Source of the DNA: Sphagnum compactum
Lineage: Eukaryota; Bryophyta; Sphagnopsida; Sphagnales
Direction of reading: 5' to 3'
Assembly (NCBI GenBank): GCA_965153455.1
Contig: OZ234493.1
Coordinates: 25,906,213 to 25,970,212, forward strand
DNA: 64,000 nt
Shown here: positions 47,884 to 59,000 of the stretch, in pieces
Numbering within the stretch: position 1 is the stretch's first letter
How the letters are laid out: the number at the start of each line of letters is the position of its first letter
Notes under the pieces: generated by a model
What the model saw: only the letters and a program-made list of their open reading frames with translations
The model's database searches: none
What the model was told of the DNA's origin: nothing
Program-made: the position numbers and the translations under genes

Positions 47884-49990
47884 AGTGGCGATTTTTCAAA
47901 TTTTTTCAATCGTCATTTGACACACCCACACTATCGGATGGTGATCGAAGTTCTTTGTTGCCTAGGAGGGAAAACGAGCCATGAAATTTATTTTTTTCCA
48001 AAATGGTAACACAAGCCCACCCCTTTCGATTGCCATCTAATGATGGGGATATGTTAAATGGCAATTGAAATTTTTCAATCGTTATTTGATGATGGGGTAT
48101 GTTGGATAGTGATTGAAATTTTTCGTTGAGGACTTTCCAAAAACACATGACACGCCCCCATTCTGTGATGATTAAAAGGTTTCGGTCGTCACAAAAAGGG
48201 CCAATTGAATTTTTTTAATAGCCATAGGTTTTCTAGGAGTCGGCTGTCTCAGGGGCGAGTCGAGAGTCAAGAGGGCCCGGTCGCAAGTCGTGCGGGAATC
48301 GGAAATCAAGGGTCCAAGGGGAGTGGGAGTCCCAAGGGCGAGGGCGAGAGGGCCCGGCCGCGAGTCGGGCAGGAGTCGGGGTGACCAAAATGGGACAAGG
48401 TGTGGCAATTGAAAATTTCCGATCACCATCCTATGGTCACTATTTTTGGGATGGCGACTGAATTTTTTTAATCACCACAAAAAGGGATTGTCATATTTTT
48501 TTGGAAAGCTTTTATTGAGACATTTTCATAACCATGTGGCATGACCCCCTTTTCTAAGATTGAAAAACTTCGATCCCCATTCGAAAAATTGTGATGGTTG
48601 GATGGTGACCATATTTTTTTAAGTCACCCATTATTTTGAGTGACCGAAACAAGTTGAAGGGGGTTTATTATATCCCCCCCTTTTTAATCTCCATTGATAG
48701 TGGCGGCTAATTCTAATGGCGACCAAAATGGTTTTGGTCGCCATTTGATGGCTGCAATCAAATCTATCTTTTTCGTCATCCAACAATGGTGATCAAATTT
48801 GGTGACGACTGAATCCATTTCGGTTGCCATCCAACTGCACCAAGCAAATTCGATAGGGTTGAACGAATTCAATTGCCATATTGTGAAAACCCATCTTTTT
48901 GTTTTTTTCTTCCTTCCTCACCATTTGGGTTTTTTTTTCGCTTGTTCTTTGGTTTCCCCCCCATGTTTTTTTTTTTTTTGTGCCCGCTACCCTTATTTTT
49001 TATTTTATTTTTTCTTCGTATGCCCCCAACCCTTTTATTCTTTCTTCTTTCATCCTTTTTTTTTTTTAAATTTATTTTTGGTTACTAACCCCCCTTCTTG
49101 TTCCTTTTTCTTTCATTTTTGCCTTGTGTTTTTTCCCTTCTTCTTTTGTTCCCATCCCCAATTTTCCCTATTTCTTCTTCTAACCTTTTATTTTCTCCCT
49201 CTACTTACTCTTACCAATATTTTCCCTTTGTTCTTTATTCTCTTTTTTTTCACTTTTCTTCTTCCTTTTTCTTTCCCCTTGTTCTTATAATTGTTATTTC
49301 ATGCCTTTCCCCCCATGTCATTTTGGGGGACCAAAAAAATTCGATCACCATCAGATAATGGGGGTGTATTAGATGGCGACCAAAAAATTTTGATTACCAT
49401 CAAACACACCCCCACACCATCAAATGACGATCAAAATTCTTCAGTCGCTCAAAAGGGAAAGCAAAGGATGGAATTTTTTTCCAAAATGATAACACAAGCT
49501 CCCACACCTTTCAATCGCCATCCAATAGTGGGGGTATGTCAAATGGCGACTAAAATTCTTTAGTCACCAAAATAGGGGGAAAGGGGGGCTGCATGTAATA
49601 TCATTTTTGAAAAAAAAATCATCCCCCCTACCTTCTTGGGCAACTAAAAAATTTCAATCGCCATCTAATGGTGGGGGTGTGTCGGATGGCGACCAAAGAC
49701 ATTCGGTTGTCATTTGACACACCCCACTATCCATTAGTGACCAAAGTTTTTCAATTGCCAAGAAAAAGGGCATGTCATATGTTTATGGAAACCCCTCGTT
49801 ACAAAGAAGGGTGTTTGGCAAAAAATTGGTTACTGTAAGGTTGACAACTAAAAATTATTGGTTGCCGCAGGATTGAAAATTTTCAATCATCAGAAGATTG
49901 GCGGTTAAAATCCGTTTTCGATTGCCATTTCTAATGAAAGCTACCTGAGTGTCAATAAATTCTTTTTTTGTCTATCCTAATAAAATTGAT
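47884..49990. repeat. Array of GGCGACC palindromes, right half
   Basis: Continues the array interrupted by copia. Palindromes occur near 48,717 (GGCGACC...GGTCGCC), 49,376, 49,424, 49,544, 49,687 and 49,738, joined by GGGTGTGTCGGATGG and complementary GACACACCCC phrases that can pair into longer stems. A pyrimidine-rich, mainly T/C tract spans about 48,890-49,290 and produces long but meaningless Phe/Ser-rich open frames. Confidence 0.8.
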
Positions 49991-52826
49991 GAATGCAGCA
50001 AACATGTCCGGATAGACACTGATATGACACCTAACATTAAATGGTCATGTCATGTCAATTACGACAACCTCAATTTAAACTTCAACTCATGTTGACTAAC
50101 TTATCAATATGTCTTACATATTATTTTTGAAACATTTTTTAATACGTATTTTAACATACAAAAATATATAACTTTGATAAAAACATTATTTACAACTTCA
50201 TGGCAATAATATCCTTTGACAACCACCATAACAAAATCTTTGTTTTAAATTCATCAAATGGCCAACTATGTTGGAACTATGAAAACTATATGAAAATTTG
50301 TACAATAATGTGTAATCTATGTCTGCATCTATGCATGAAGGGTTCAAAGGCTATCTACCTTACGAAGGAAAAGTGCAATCATGTACATTGAAAGGCATCC
50401 AAAACCCTAAACTCATAACTCAAGAAGAATATGTTGATGGTTCATATAAGTTTGAGGATATCATTTCAAAAATAATATTTGTACAAATGAAAATAAATTA
50501 CTTGTGGATAGGGTTTATGATTAGATAAATGGAAAGGAATAATCTCAAAGTGATATACACATTGACATTTTCACTTATACCAATGACTCCACTATTTATT
50601 CACATTAATGAAAATTTTAGATGTTAAGTATTTTTTAAGCTTTCTTGTTTTCTTCATAGCACTTTTAAAGGAAAAAACTTCCTATCTTAAAGTTCTCTTA
50701 AAGAAAATCAAAAGATTTGCTCATTCAAAAGAAATTTTGTTTTTGGAATTTCAAGATTCACTTTAAAATGGACCAAATGTTTTTTCAATAAAACAAATTT
50801 TCTTTTTAAAATTTCATTGTTAGAACTTGGGACTAGGGAATGGGAGACTAAACATTTTTCGTGACTTTGTGTAGACTATTATAAGTGAGGAGTTTTCTAA
50901 AACCCCTCAATCTTCATTAGATTTCTTTTTTTTGTTTATTATATTATATTTTTTTTATTCATACACTTGTTTTGTTTTCACATTTATTCAATGACACAAT
51001 TTTTCCTTCTGTGCCCTTAAGGCACTTGGACCACCAAGGCTACATTAAAGAAAATGTTGAAAATAACATTGAGGTCATGTAAGATGGTAACTCAGAATGC
51101 TTATATTAAAGGGATTTCACTCAAATTATATTGTGGATAATGCAAGTTGCTAAGTGCTATCCCAATATTGTGTTTGAATTTTTGCATTGCATTGTTAGAC
51201 ATGCAACTCAACTCAATATGCATGTAAGTTAGTAATGTCACTAGCCTAAAACCAATATGTGGAGATGATAAAATCAATGGAAAAAGTTATATAATTAAAA
51301 TTTGATTAGGAAGATTCAAAGGTTGATTATTTTTCATAGTAGTTGATTATTTCGAGAAGAGATTATCTCAAATGTTCATTTAGGTACATATGACTAGATA
51401 AATTATTGCATCCTCGATGATTCAAAACTCTAATTTGACAAATCAGAATAGGGTTTACTTTATAACAATGGACTTTTACTTTTTATCATTCTAAATGTTC
51501 AAAAACACCTTCTCATGTGAAAATGTTTGGATTGTAATACTTGACAAAAAAATCATGAGATTAAAAAACACAATGAAATTCATTAGGCATTCAAAGTTTC
51601 ACATTCAATGATCACATAATTGAGAACATAATTAAGCATTAAAACATTGATGTTGTGAATGATATAATCAACCTTTGAATCCCCCTATTGTTTGTTGATG
51701 CCCCTAAACAAATGAAAAAGATTGTCATTGTTCATATTACTAGTTTTTATGATTCATTCAAAACCAATTCTTCCCTATTATGTATTTCTTCTTCCATGTC
51801 CCTTAGTCCATATTTGGGAAATTTCTTTTTGATATGAAATTGAAGATAGAACATTTGATTCAAACTAAGGTTATGAAAAGTGTGTTACCCAACTTGAAAA
51901 TGCTAATTTAGTAGATTCTCAAGACTAGCGAACTAAAATGTTAAAACAAATGTTGGATTTTCATCCATGGGATGAAAATAATCAAACTTGATCTAAATTT
52001 AGACACATCCATCAACTAGGCTATTAACTCGTGGGTGGAAAAATTAATTTGGAGCCCAATAGCATTAGTGGACACATACGGACACAACACGTGGCTACTT
52101 TCTTATGTGAAAAAAAGAATGCATTGCATAGTCATCTTTTGGAGTGCATTCATTTTTTCCATCTTCAAAGGTCTCCGGAAAAAAATTGACATGCCCCATG
52201 TTTCGCAACCTTGCTTCCCACTTGTAATTTATTCCTTTATTTAAAGAGTTATTTTCTTTGACTTGGAAAAGAGAAACAAATCCTCTAATTTTGGATTGCT
52301 TTGAAACGCGAGTATGAAGATTTCTCAAGCCTAGTGAGAGTTATTGTAAAACTTGTGTGTAATTTGCTTGAGGTTGTTCACGGTACTAAATTGGTTAAAT
52401 ATTTTCAAATCACGAATGTAGGAACTTGTCAATTGGAAGAGCATCTCAACCATTGCATAAGGAAAACATGATTTCCATTTCTGGTCAAGAGGTTGAAGGT
52501 AAACTTGTTTGAATGAGTGAAGCAATATTATTGACATAATGCAATTTTCTATAAGTTGGTTTTGTTCCAAATCGTTTAGAGGCTTTTTCGTTTTCTGGTG
52601 GAAAGTGGGGGGCGTTCCTGAAAATTTCTGGTTCGCCACAATCTCGAATATGAATCTGCAAAGTGTGGTGCAAACAAAGTGGCAAATTTTCAACAGAAAA
52701 AAACCCATGAATTTCAGAGGTTTGCGGCGCTCCGGCGGTTTGGACTCATCATCTGGAAAACACGCAACTGGTGCAATGGATACAACTCTGCAAACACCTA
52801 CCAACGCCACCAACGCCGCGTGCGCT

Positions 52827-52852
52827 GAGAGAGAGAGAGAGAGAGAGAGAGA
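52827..52852. repeat. (GA)n microsatellite
   Basis: About 13 GA units, read as Leu-Ser repeats on the minus strand in the 52,331-52,990 open frame. Confidence 0.95.
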
Positions 52853-53224
52853 AGACCCGACTGAACGCCGGGTTTTGTAACAACTGTCGTCGGTAAGTGT
52901 CCTGTACCTTCTGAATCCCGTGGGTCTGACATGCCGAGTCAGCTGCTGCCACCCTTTTACACAGTCCCCGTAAGAACTCTGCAATACCATTTAAAAAGAA
53001 CATGTTCTAGAACACTGGGAACGTGACAACCGACATTTGTGTCCTTTGTGTTTCTTCGTGACCTCGCTATTAGAGAGAACAAGTTTCTTAGAAAGAAGTG
53101 TCTAAAAAATTTGTTCCTTGAGTCAAAACTGCACCAAATACAAAATGTCAAATTCCCACAATTCCTCACCTGTCCGGCCTATCCGGTCATCACAAGCTAA
53201 CACACATATACCAAAAATTTTGAC

Positions 53225-53430
53225 TAAAATTCTTGCTATGTGCTTCTCGCGACTTGAGGGGGGACGGTGTAGGGGTTTGGGTACTTGATTTGTTCCCATT
53301 CCCTTGCAATTCGCCCTCTCTGGAGGTTTCTTTGTTTTGCAAGGACTTGGGTCCTTCCATTTTGTACCTTTTTTTTCCCCTTTTGTTGTGAGGTGCTTTG
53401 TTTTATTGATGATTGGCAGGTTTTCACCAC
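53225..53430 (-). repeat. Dispersed repeat family 3, copy 2
   Basis: Counterpart of 30,165-30,370, sharing GTCCTTCCATTTTGTACC-like and GTGCTTTG-like blocks in order and similar minus-strand peptides. Confidence 0.55.
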
Positions 53431-54132
53431 ACTCTTTAGTTCTACAGTAGCCTAGGGTCAATTTTCACATTGACAAAACAAATAATTCTTTTTTTAAAAA
53501 ATTAATTTGTTTTAAAATTTTGAAATTATTGAATTTTTCATTCTCTACTACGATATTGTCCCATGAGTAGTGAAATTATTCAGAGTGTAGCCTACGATAA
53601 TTTTCAACATGTCAACTTCATATTTTCACAAAAATTCATTTCACTATTTTGAGGATTATTTTTAATGATGAAACTAACCTTAGGGTAAAGTGTATGAACA
53701 CCCACCATCATACATGGACTTCAAATGTGAAGTTCAGTTTTATTAAGGGCAAAAAAAACAAGAACTCTCACCTCTTGCTTTCTCTTGGTCCCAATGCCTG
53801 CAAATTTGAGTTTGAAGATTTGCTTACCAACAAACCCAGTTAAACCAAATCATGAATGTCCGTCCTACCTTGGCAGCTAAATTGACGCAAATTATATTTG
53901 AGATCCAGGCTGTTTCGCACTACCAGTGACAATGAATAAATTATTTGGCATGGACATAATCATTTTGTTGTAATCAAATTTTTTTTTAAGATAAAATTTT
54001 ATAAATTTCACTATATGTCATTTTGTTTCATTATTATTTTTTTACATTCTTGATTTGCTAAGCCAAAGGTCAACTAAAGTCTGATTCATTAAAAAAATTC
54101 ACAATAAAATACAAACAGACCCCCAAAAAAAG

Positions 54133-54316
54133 CATTGAAAAAGTGTAAAACAAATAACAAGATACAAACAAACAAAAACATTGAAAAGATGTAAAACAAA
54201 TAACAAAATACAAACAAACAAAAACATTGAAAAGGTGTAAAACAAATAACAAGATACAAACAAACAAAAACATTGAAAGGGTGCAAGACAAATAACAGGA
54301 TACAAACAAACAAACC
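54133..54316. repeat. 46-bp tandem repeat, four copies
   Basis: Units beginning CATTGAAAA start at 54,133, 54,179, 54,225 and 54,271, exactly 46 bp apart, with few substitutions. Since 46 is not a multiple of three, the repeat appears in all three minus-strand frames as cysteine/phenylalanine-rich open frames; these are not genes. Confidence 0.95.
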
Positions 54317-54423
54317 AAAAAAAATTCTAAAATAAAATTTGATCTATGACAAATTACATATAGTAAAGGAAGAATGAAGCTCCCCCTGAATCCGTCCGTC
54401 CTGTCATTCGTCCTGTTATCCAT

Positions 54424-56037
54424 TCGTCTGTCTCGTCATCCATGGCATCATACAGGGAAGAAAACCTTGGCAGAAATAAATAACCCCCCCCCTGGCGCAT
54501 GTGTCGCTGTCTAGGAAAGGCATGCCCGGCCCCAGGGGTCTGATATCAATATCAGACCAAAAGGATCAAATACACCTTGACGTGCACCTAGAAAACCTGA
54601 AAATTGCAATTCCAATTCAGGCAAGTAGTTTCATTTTCTCTCCCTCTTGAGTTCCCTCTTTAATTATTTTTGTTTTTGTTTTCTTGCAATCAAGTTTGGT
54701 GGCCTATCTTTCATTTGACAAAGAATCTTATTTAGGTGGAGCTGAGGGGCCATTATTTGTTTTTGAGAAAGCTCACACCGAGGGTAAATTATCCTCGGTC
54801 AAGCAAAGCACAAGCAAATTTCACAAGAATTTTTTTAAATAATTAAAAAATAGAGATGGATAGTTTTAAAAATTGAAATGCCCTAACATTTGTAAAGAAC
54901 AGATTCCGCTTCATAATGTGCCCTCCAAATACACTAAAACAATTTTGCCAAGTGCATTACAAATTTGAGGCCATTTATTATTGGCTAAAGTGAACCAACA
55001 GCCAACAGCACACACCACAAAGGTGGGATGGATGACGGTCACAAGCAGTGCAAACATCAAGATTTTCAACGGACAGGGTCCCAATGAATACATGCGGAAT
55101 GTGGTATATAGAGAGGTTTTGGAAATGTAATTTGTAGTTGTAATTTTGTAATATGTACCGTCAAATACACACACCTGTGCATTAGGCACCGGGTTCAAAC
55201 TAGTTATAATTTAAAATGACTCTGAAATTATCATAGTGATTATCACCAAAATACCCATCCTAAATAAACCAATTTTGATGAAACATCGTCACTGGAATTA
55301 TTTTGTTGAAATGATGAAATTTTCATATTAAAAAATTAGTTATTTTCAAAGAACAGAATTTTGTGAAGGGAGATGAAGAAGTTTTTGAAATGACCATGAA
55401 TTATTTTTCTTAACATGGAAGCCTTAAAATTAATTAATTATTTGATAGACATGTGTTCAAGCTGTCCCCCTTGTACTATGGTACCTGAACAAAAAAACTA
55501 GCCCTCCTCTCCAACAAACCCTACCCCCCCCCCCCCCCCCAAAACCACACAAAAAATAAATAAAAATAAAAACCAAACAAAACAAAACCTTGTTTAACTG
55601 TGGGTAGGTATTCCTTTAACTGTCTTGCAAAGTTGTAGGGAACATTTGAAACCTTGTTCCCCACTTCTAAAACGACGTTGTTTTCTGGTCAATCTGTCAC
55701 CCTTTTAGTGTGGTACAAAGAGGTGGACGCACGCAACTTGCTTCGTTCGAGCTTTGCTTGGACGCTCTGCCGTCGAGACACACTCTCGTGATTTCTGGAG
55801 ATCCTTGCTCTGCACATCCGTATCATTTCTTTCGTCGCCGTTGCTGAAATAAATAAATAAATAAATAAGCGCCGGAAGCGAGGAAGAGCTGCGGTTTCCC
55901 TGATATAGATTTTAACTTTTCTTTGTGAAACTTTTTTGTATAATTTGTTTTTTTTGCGGGCGAGGAGAGACAAACGAAGAGACGGTAGAAAGTTTTGCGT
56001 GTGGAGAGCGCGGGGGAGAAGAAAACAAGCGGCCGAG
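54424..56037. other. Upstream region of the IST1-like gene
   Basis: No gene recognised. A run of 17 C at 55,524-55,540 and an (AAAT)n repeat at 55,847-55,868 lie here. The stretch from about 55.9 kb is purine-rich and likely contains the 5' UTR and core promoter. A minus-strand 176-codon frame at 55,689-56,219 overlaps exon 1 and is judged fortuitous. Confidence 0.5.
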
Positions 56038-59000
56038 ATGGTGTTCCGGACGAAGTTCAATGCTCCGAAACTGTTAGTATCTTCATCTATGTTTTGGTTC
56101 TGTTTTTTATTGGAAGCAATTTGCCTTTTGGAATCGTTATTGCCGCATTTCTTTTCAGATATTAAATTGCCATAGTTCGGGGGAGAGAGAGAGAGAGAGT
56201 ATGGGAATTTTGTTCGCATGAATTTGTAGCATCTCGTGTCTTCGTCGTTCTAATTATCCAGGTTTAGGTTCAGGCAGTGTTGTTGAGCTTGCAATTACAA
56301 GAAGATCGGGATCGCTTGCGATTCGCGAGTTGTGAATTGAGGGAAAAAAAATTCATTTGCGTAGATCTCGATCAGGCAGTGAGTGTATCGACCTCAGATA
56401 ATTGATTTGTTGAGGATTTTGGACTTTTGAGAGAGAAAGAAAGAAGGGGAAACAGATTGATGTTTGCAACAAGTCCATAAGCAAGCCTCTGAATTGCAAG
56501 ATTGCATGTCTTTTTCATCACCTAGTTGTTGTGTCAGTTGCTTCAGTTGAAAGAGAATATTATTTCTTTTTTCTTGTCATGGTCAGGGTTTCCATCATAG
56601 ACCACTTAGTGATGGAAACAAGAACAAACGGTGTGGTGGAAAAACCTGGTGAGTTTGGTATCTGTATAATTCTTAGTCTGTGAACTTGAATTCTTTGGAC
56701 ACTACAGTTATCTGCAAAGTGATGCCCAGTTCAGACTCCAATTTGACCCCTCATCACCAATCTGAACACTAGTTTGAGGTTATCGGGCAAAAATTGGGAC
56801 AAACTCATAAAAGACCAAATGACTTAATGTGACTGAGGAGGGTGTGCTGGCAGGCAGAGGAAGGTTGCATGCCTCAAGATTTGCCTTGGTCACAGCAGTC
56901 AGGACCAAACCAGTTTGAGCACCTTTGACTCAAACTAGTTTGATCCTGACTGTCATGCCCAAGGCAGGTAAATGTAGGAATTTAATGTTTGCCTAACTTT
57001 TCAACCCTAGTTGGACCCCTAATGAGCAGTTTCATCCCCTGTCCAGCACACTTTACTACGGACAACTCAATTGACTCTTCCCTGTTTCATCTCTTTCGGG
57101 GCAGCATGTAGCAGTGCCTAGAGGTATAATTGTGAATGGTGTAAATCAGAAAACCCCAAGTCCAGTTTCTGGCAATTTTCCATCTATTATTGACTTTGAA
57201 ATTTTGCTTGTTGTATAGTAAAACATCATTGCGAATGGCAATGTCCCGAATAAAGCTGTTGCAAAATAAGCGGGACAACCAACTGAAGGTTTTACGCAAG
57301 GAGGTTGCTCAGCTGTTGAGCAGTGGCCAGGATACCAGTGCGGCCATCAGAGTAATATTATGCCCTCAAGTCCCCTCAATGTCTTTTCCATTTCAGCTCT
57401 TTCATTCTTTCAGTCCTCTTTTGTGTTGCATCTGGAATTGTTGGTCCTCTATCCAACAGCACATTTGGTCAATTTCTCCATCTCCCATGAGACAGGCCTT
57501 TTGCCAATCTTTGGACTCATCTTTTGTACTCAATAAGAAACTTTTTAACATTTCTCTGTACCTATGGTCTACTGATGGTTCAATGAGCCTCAATTTATCA
57601 ATTTCTCCCTAACACAAGTAGTAAGGTTCCCCTGGTCCATATACCATACTGTAATCTGAAAAAGAATCAATTTAATTCACCTGGATGGAGCCTTTCATTT
57701 AGGCAAGCATACATGGTAAGCTGGATCCACAGTTGAGATCAACCAAACCATTGTTTTCAATCAGATATTCATGCTCATATCTGTAATTCTCAACCAGGAG
57801 TGTTCAAGAGAGGGAGTGTTCAATGGTAATCCCTCAATACCATTTGACATTCCTGTCAAACATCTTATCAATTTGGACTCATGTGCTATTAAATACCTGA
57901 TAACTAAGGGGGGTGCTGTTTTGATTGGACAGGTAGAGCATGTAATGAGGGAGCAAAATATAATTACATCTTATGAGTTTATTGAGTTGTATAGTGAGCT
58001 AGTGGTTGTCCGCCTTCCTATCATTGAAAAACAAAGGTATATGTTTCTATCCTTTACAGGTTTGAGATTTTCTTTCTTAAGAAATAGACATGTGCACATA
58101 TTAGAGAAATTTTCTTTCTCCATCATTCTTCTTTCTCAAGCTGTTGATCAAGGAGTACGTGTCTAACCAATATACTCAGAGTTGCCTGACTCTTGTTTTC
58201 ATTTGTGCTGTTCCCACATGTGTATTTTTCAGTGCTCCTTATTGTGAAGTTTATCATCTGACTTCTGTGGGAGCCATGAAAAGACACAAGAATCTGGGAA
58301 TCACTAGTAAAATCTTGCCTGATATCCAGTATCCTGACTGGGATGGTTGATGTATTAGCGAGTGCCCCCTGGATCTGAGAGAGGCAATTTCAAGTTTGAT
58401 ATATGCTGCCCCACGATGTGCTGATGTGGAGGAGCTCAGTCAAGTTCGTGCCATATTAGCTGCCAAATATGGGAAGGAATTTGTGGCAGCAGCTGCAGAA
58501 TTGCGACCTGACTGTGGGGTGAGCCGAAATGTAAGCACATTCACACCTTTTTAAGGCTGGATGGAATTTTAGCTCATGAATTTTCGCATTCTGTGAGGTA
58601 TGAATTAAGAATTGTAGATTTGTTGACAAGAAATTGTGCAACATAGATGTGTTAGATCCACAAAAAATTCACATCTGCATTGTGCAAGTCTTCTTGCGCT
58701 CCCATGGTAAAAACACCCAGCTATTTGAGGTTAAAGACCATTGATCATGGCATGAAACCATTCATCTTTTGCATGCCAGCTCTCATCCAGTATTGTTTGC
58801 TAAGACCCAGCAATTGGAAGATAAGTAACCAAGGGTATTGTTTCCCATGTAAAGCAATTTTCACTGGTATATCCTCACTTCCATCCCCAGGTGTCCATGA
58901 GTCTCATCTCAGCCATTCACATCCTGTATAATTTAGAAGAAAGAGGAACATGTAGGAAGTAATCATATGTAATCATATGTTCGTTGAGAATTGTCCAGCT

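Larger units (their letters stand above)
41940..50072. mobile_element. hAT-like palindrome-rich element, split by a copia insertion
   Basis: The left end CAAGGTTGTC and the inverted right end TGAGGTTGTC form a 10-bp terminal repeat with two mismatches. ATTTAAAC lies immediately outside both ends (41,932-41,939 and 50,073-50,080), an 8-bp target duplication as hAT elements make. The left terminus fits the hAT YARNG rule. Without the copia insert the element is about 3.1 kb. The interior holds many imperfect palindromes built on GGCGACC...GGTCGCC and ATATGACA-type arms, plus a pyrimidine-rich tract at 48,890-49,290. No transposase frame was seen, so it is non-autonomous. Superfamily is inference. 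Confidence 0.7.
50081..54070. other. AT-rich intergenic DNA
   Basis: No gene supported. A 219-codon minus-strand frame at 52,331-52,990 crosses a (GA)n microsatellite (52,827-52,852) and has no domain. Between about 52.5 and 53.5 kb the DNA is GC-richer. The family 3 repeat copy 2 lies at 53,225-53,430. Confidence 0.5.

Noticed and set aside
48799-49290. 163-codon Phe/Ser/Pro-rich plus-strand open frame
   Set aside because: It lies in a T/C-rich tract that is open in several frames at once; no domain and no codon-like pattern.
52331-52990. 219-codon minus-strand open frame
   Set aside because: Crosses a (GA)n microsatellite, has no recognised domain and overlaps other frames. Left as unproven.
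54070-54423. Cys/Phe-rich minus-strand open frames
   Set aside because: Produced by the 46-bp tandem repeat read in three frames.
55689-56219. 176-codon minus-strand open frame
   Set aside because: Antisense to the start of the IST1-like gene, low complexity and no domain.
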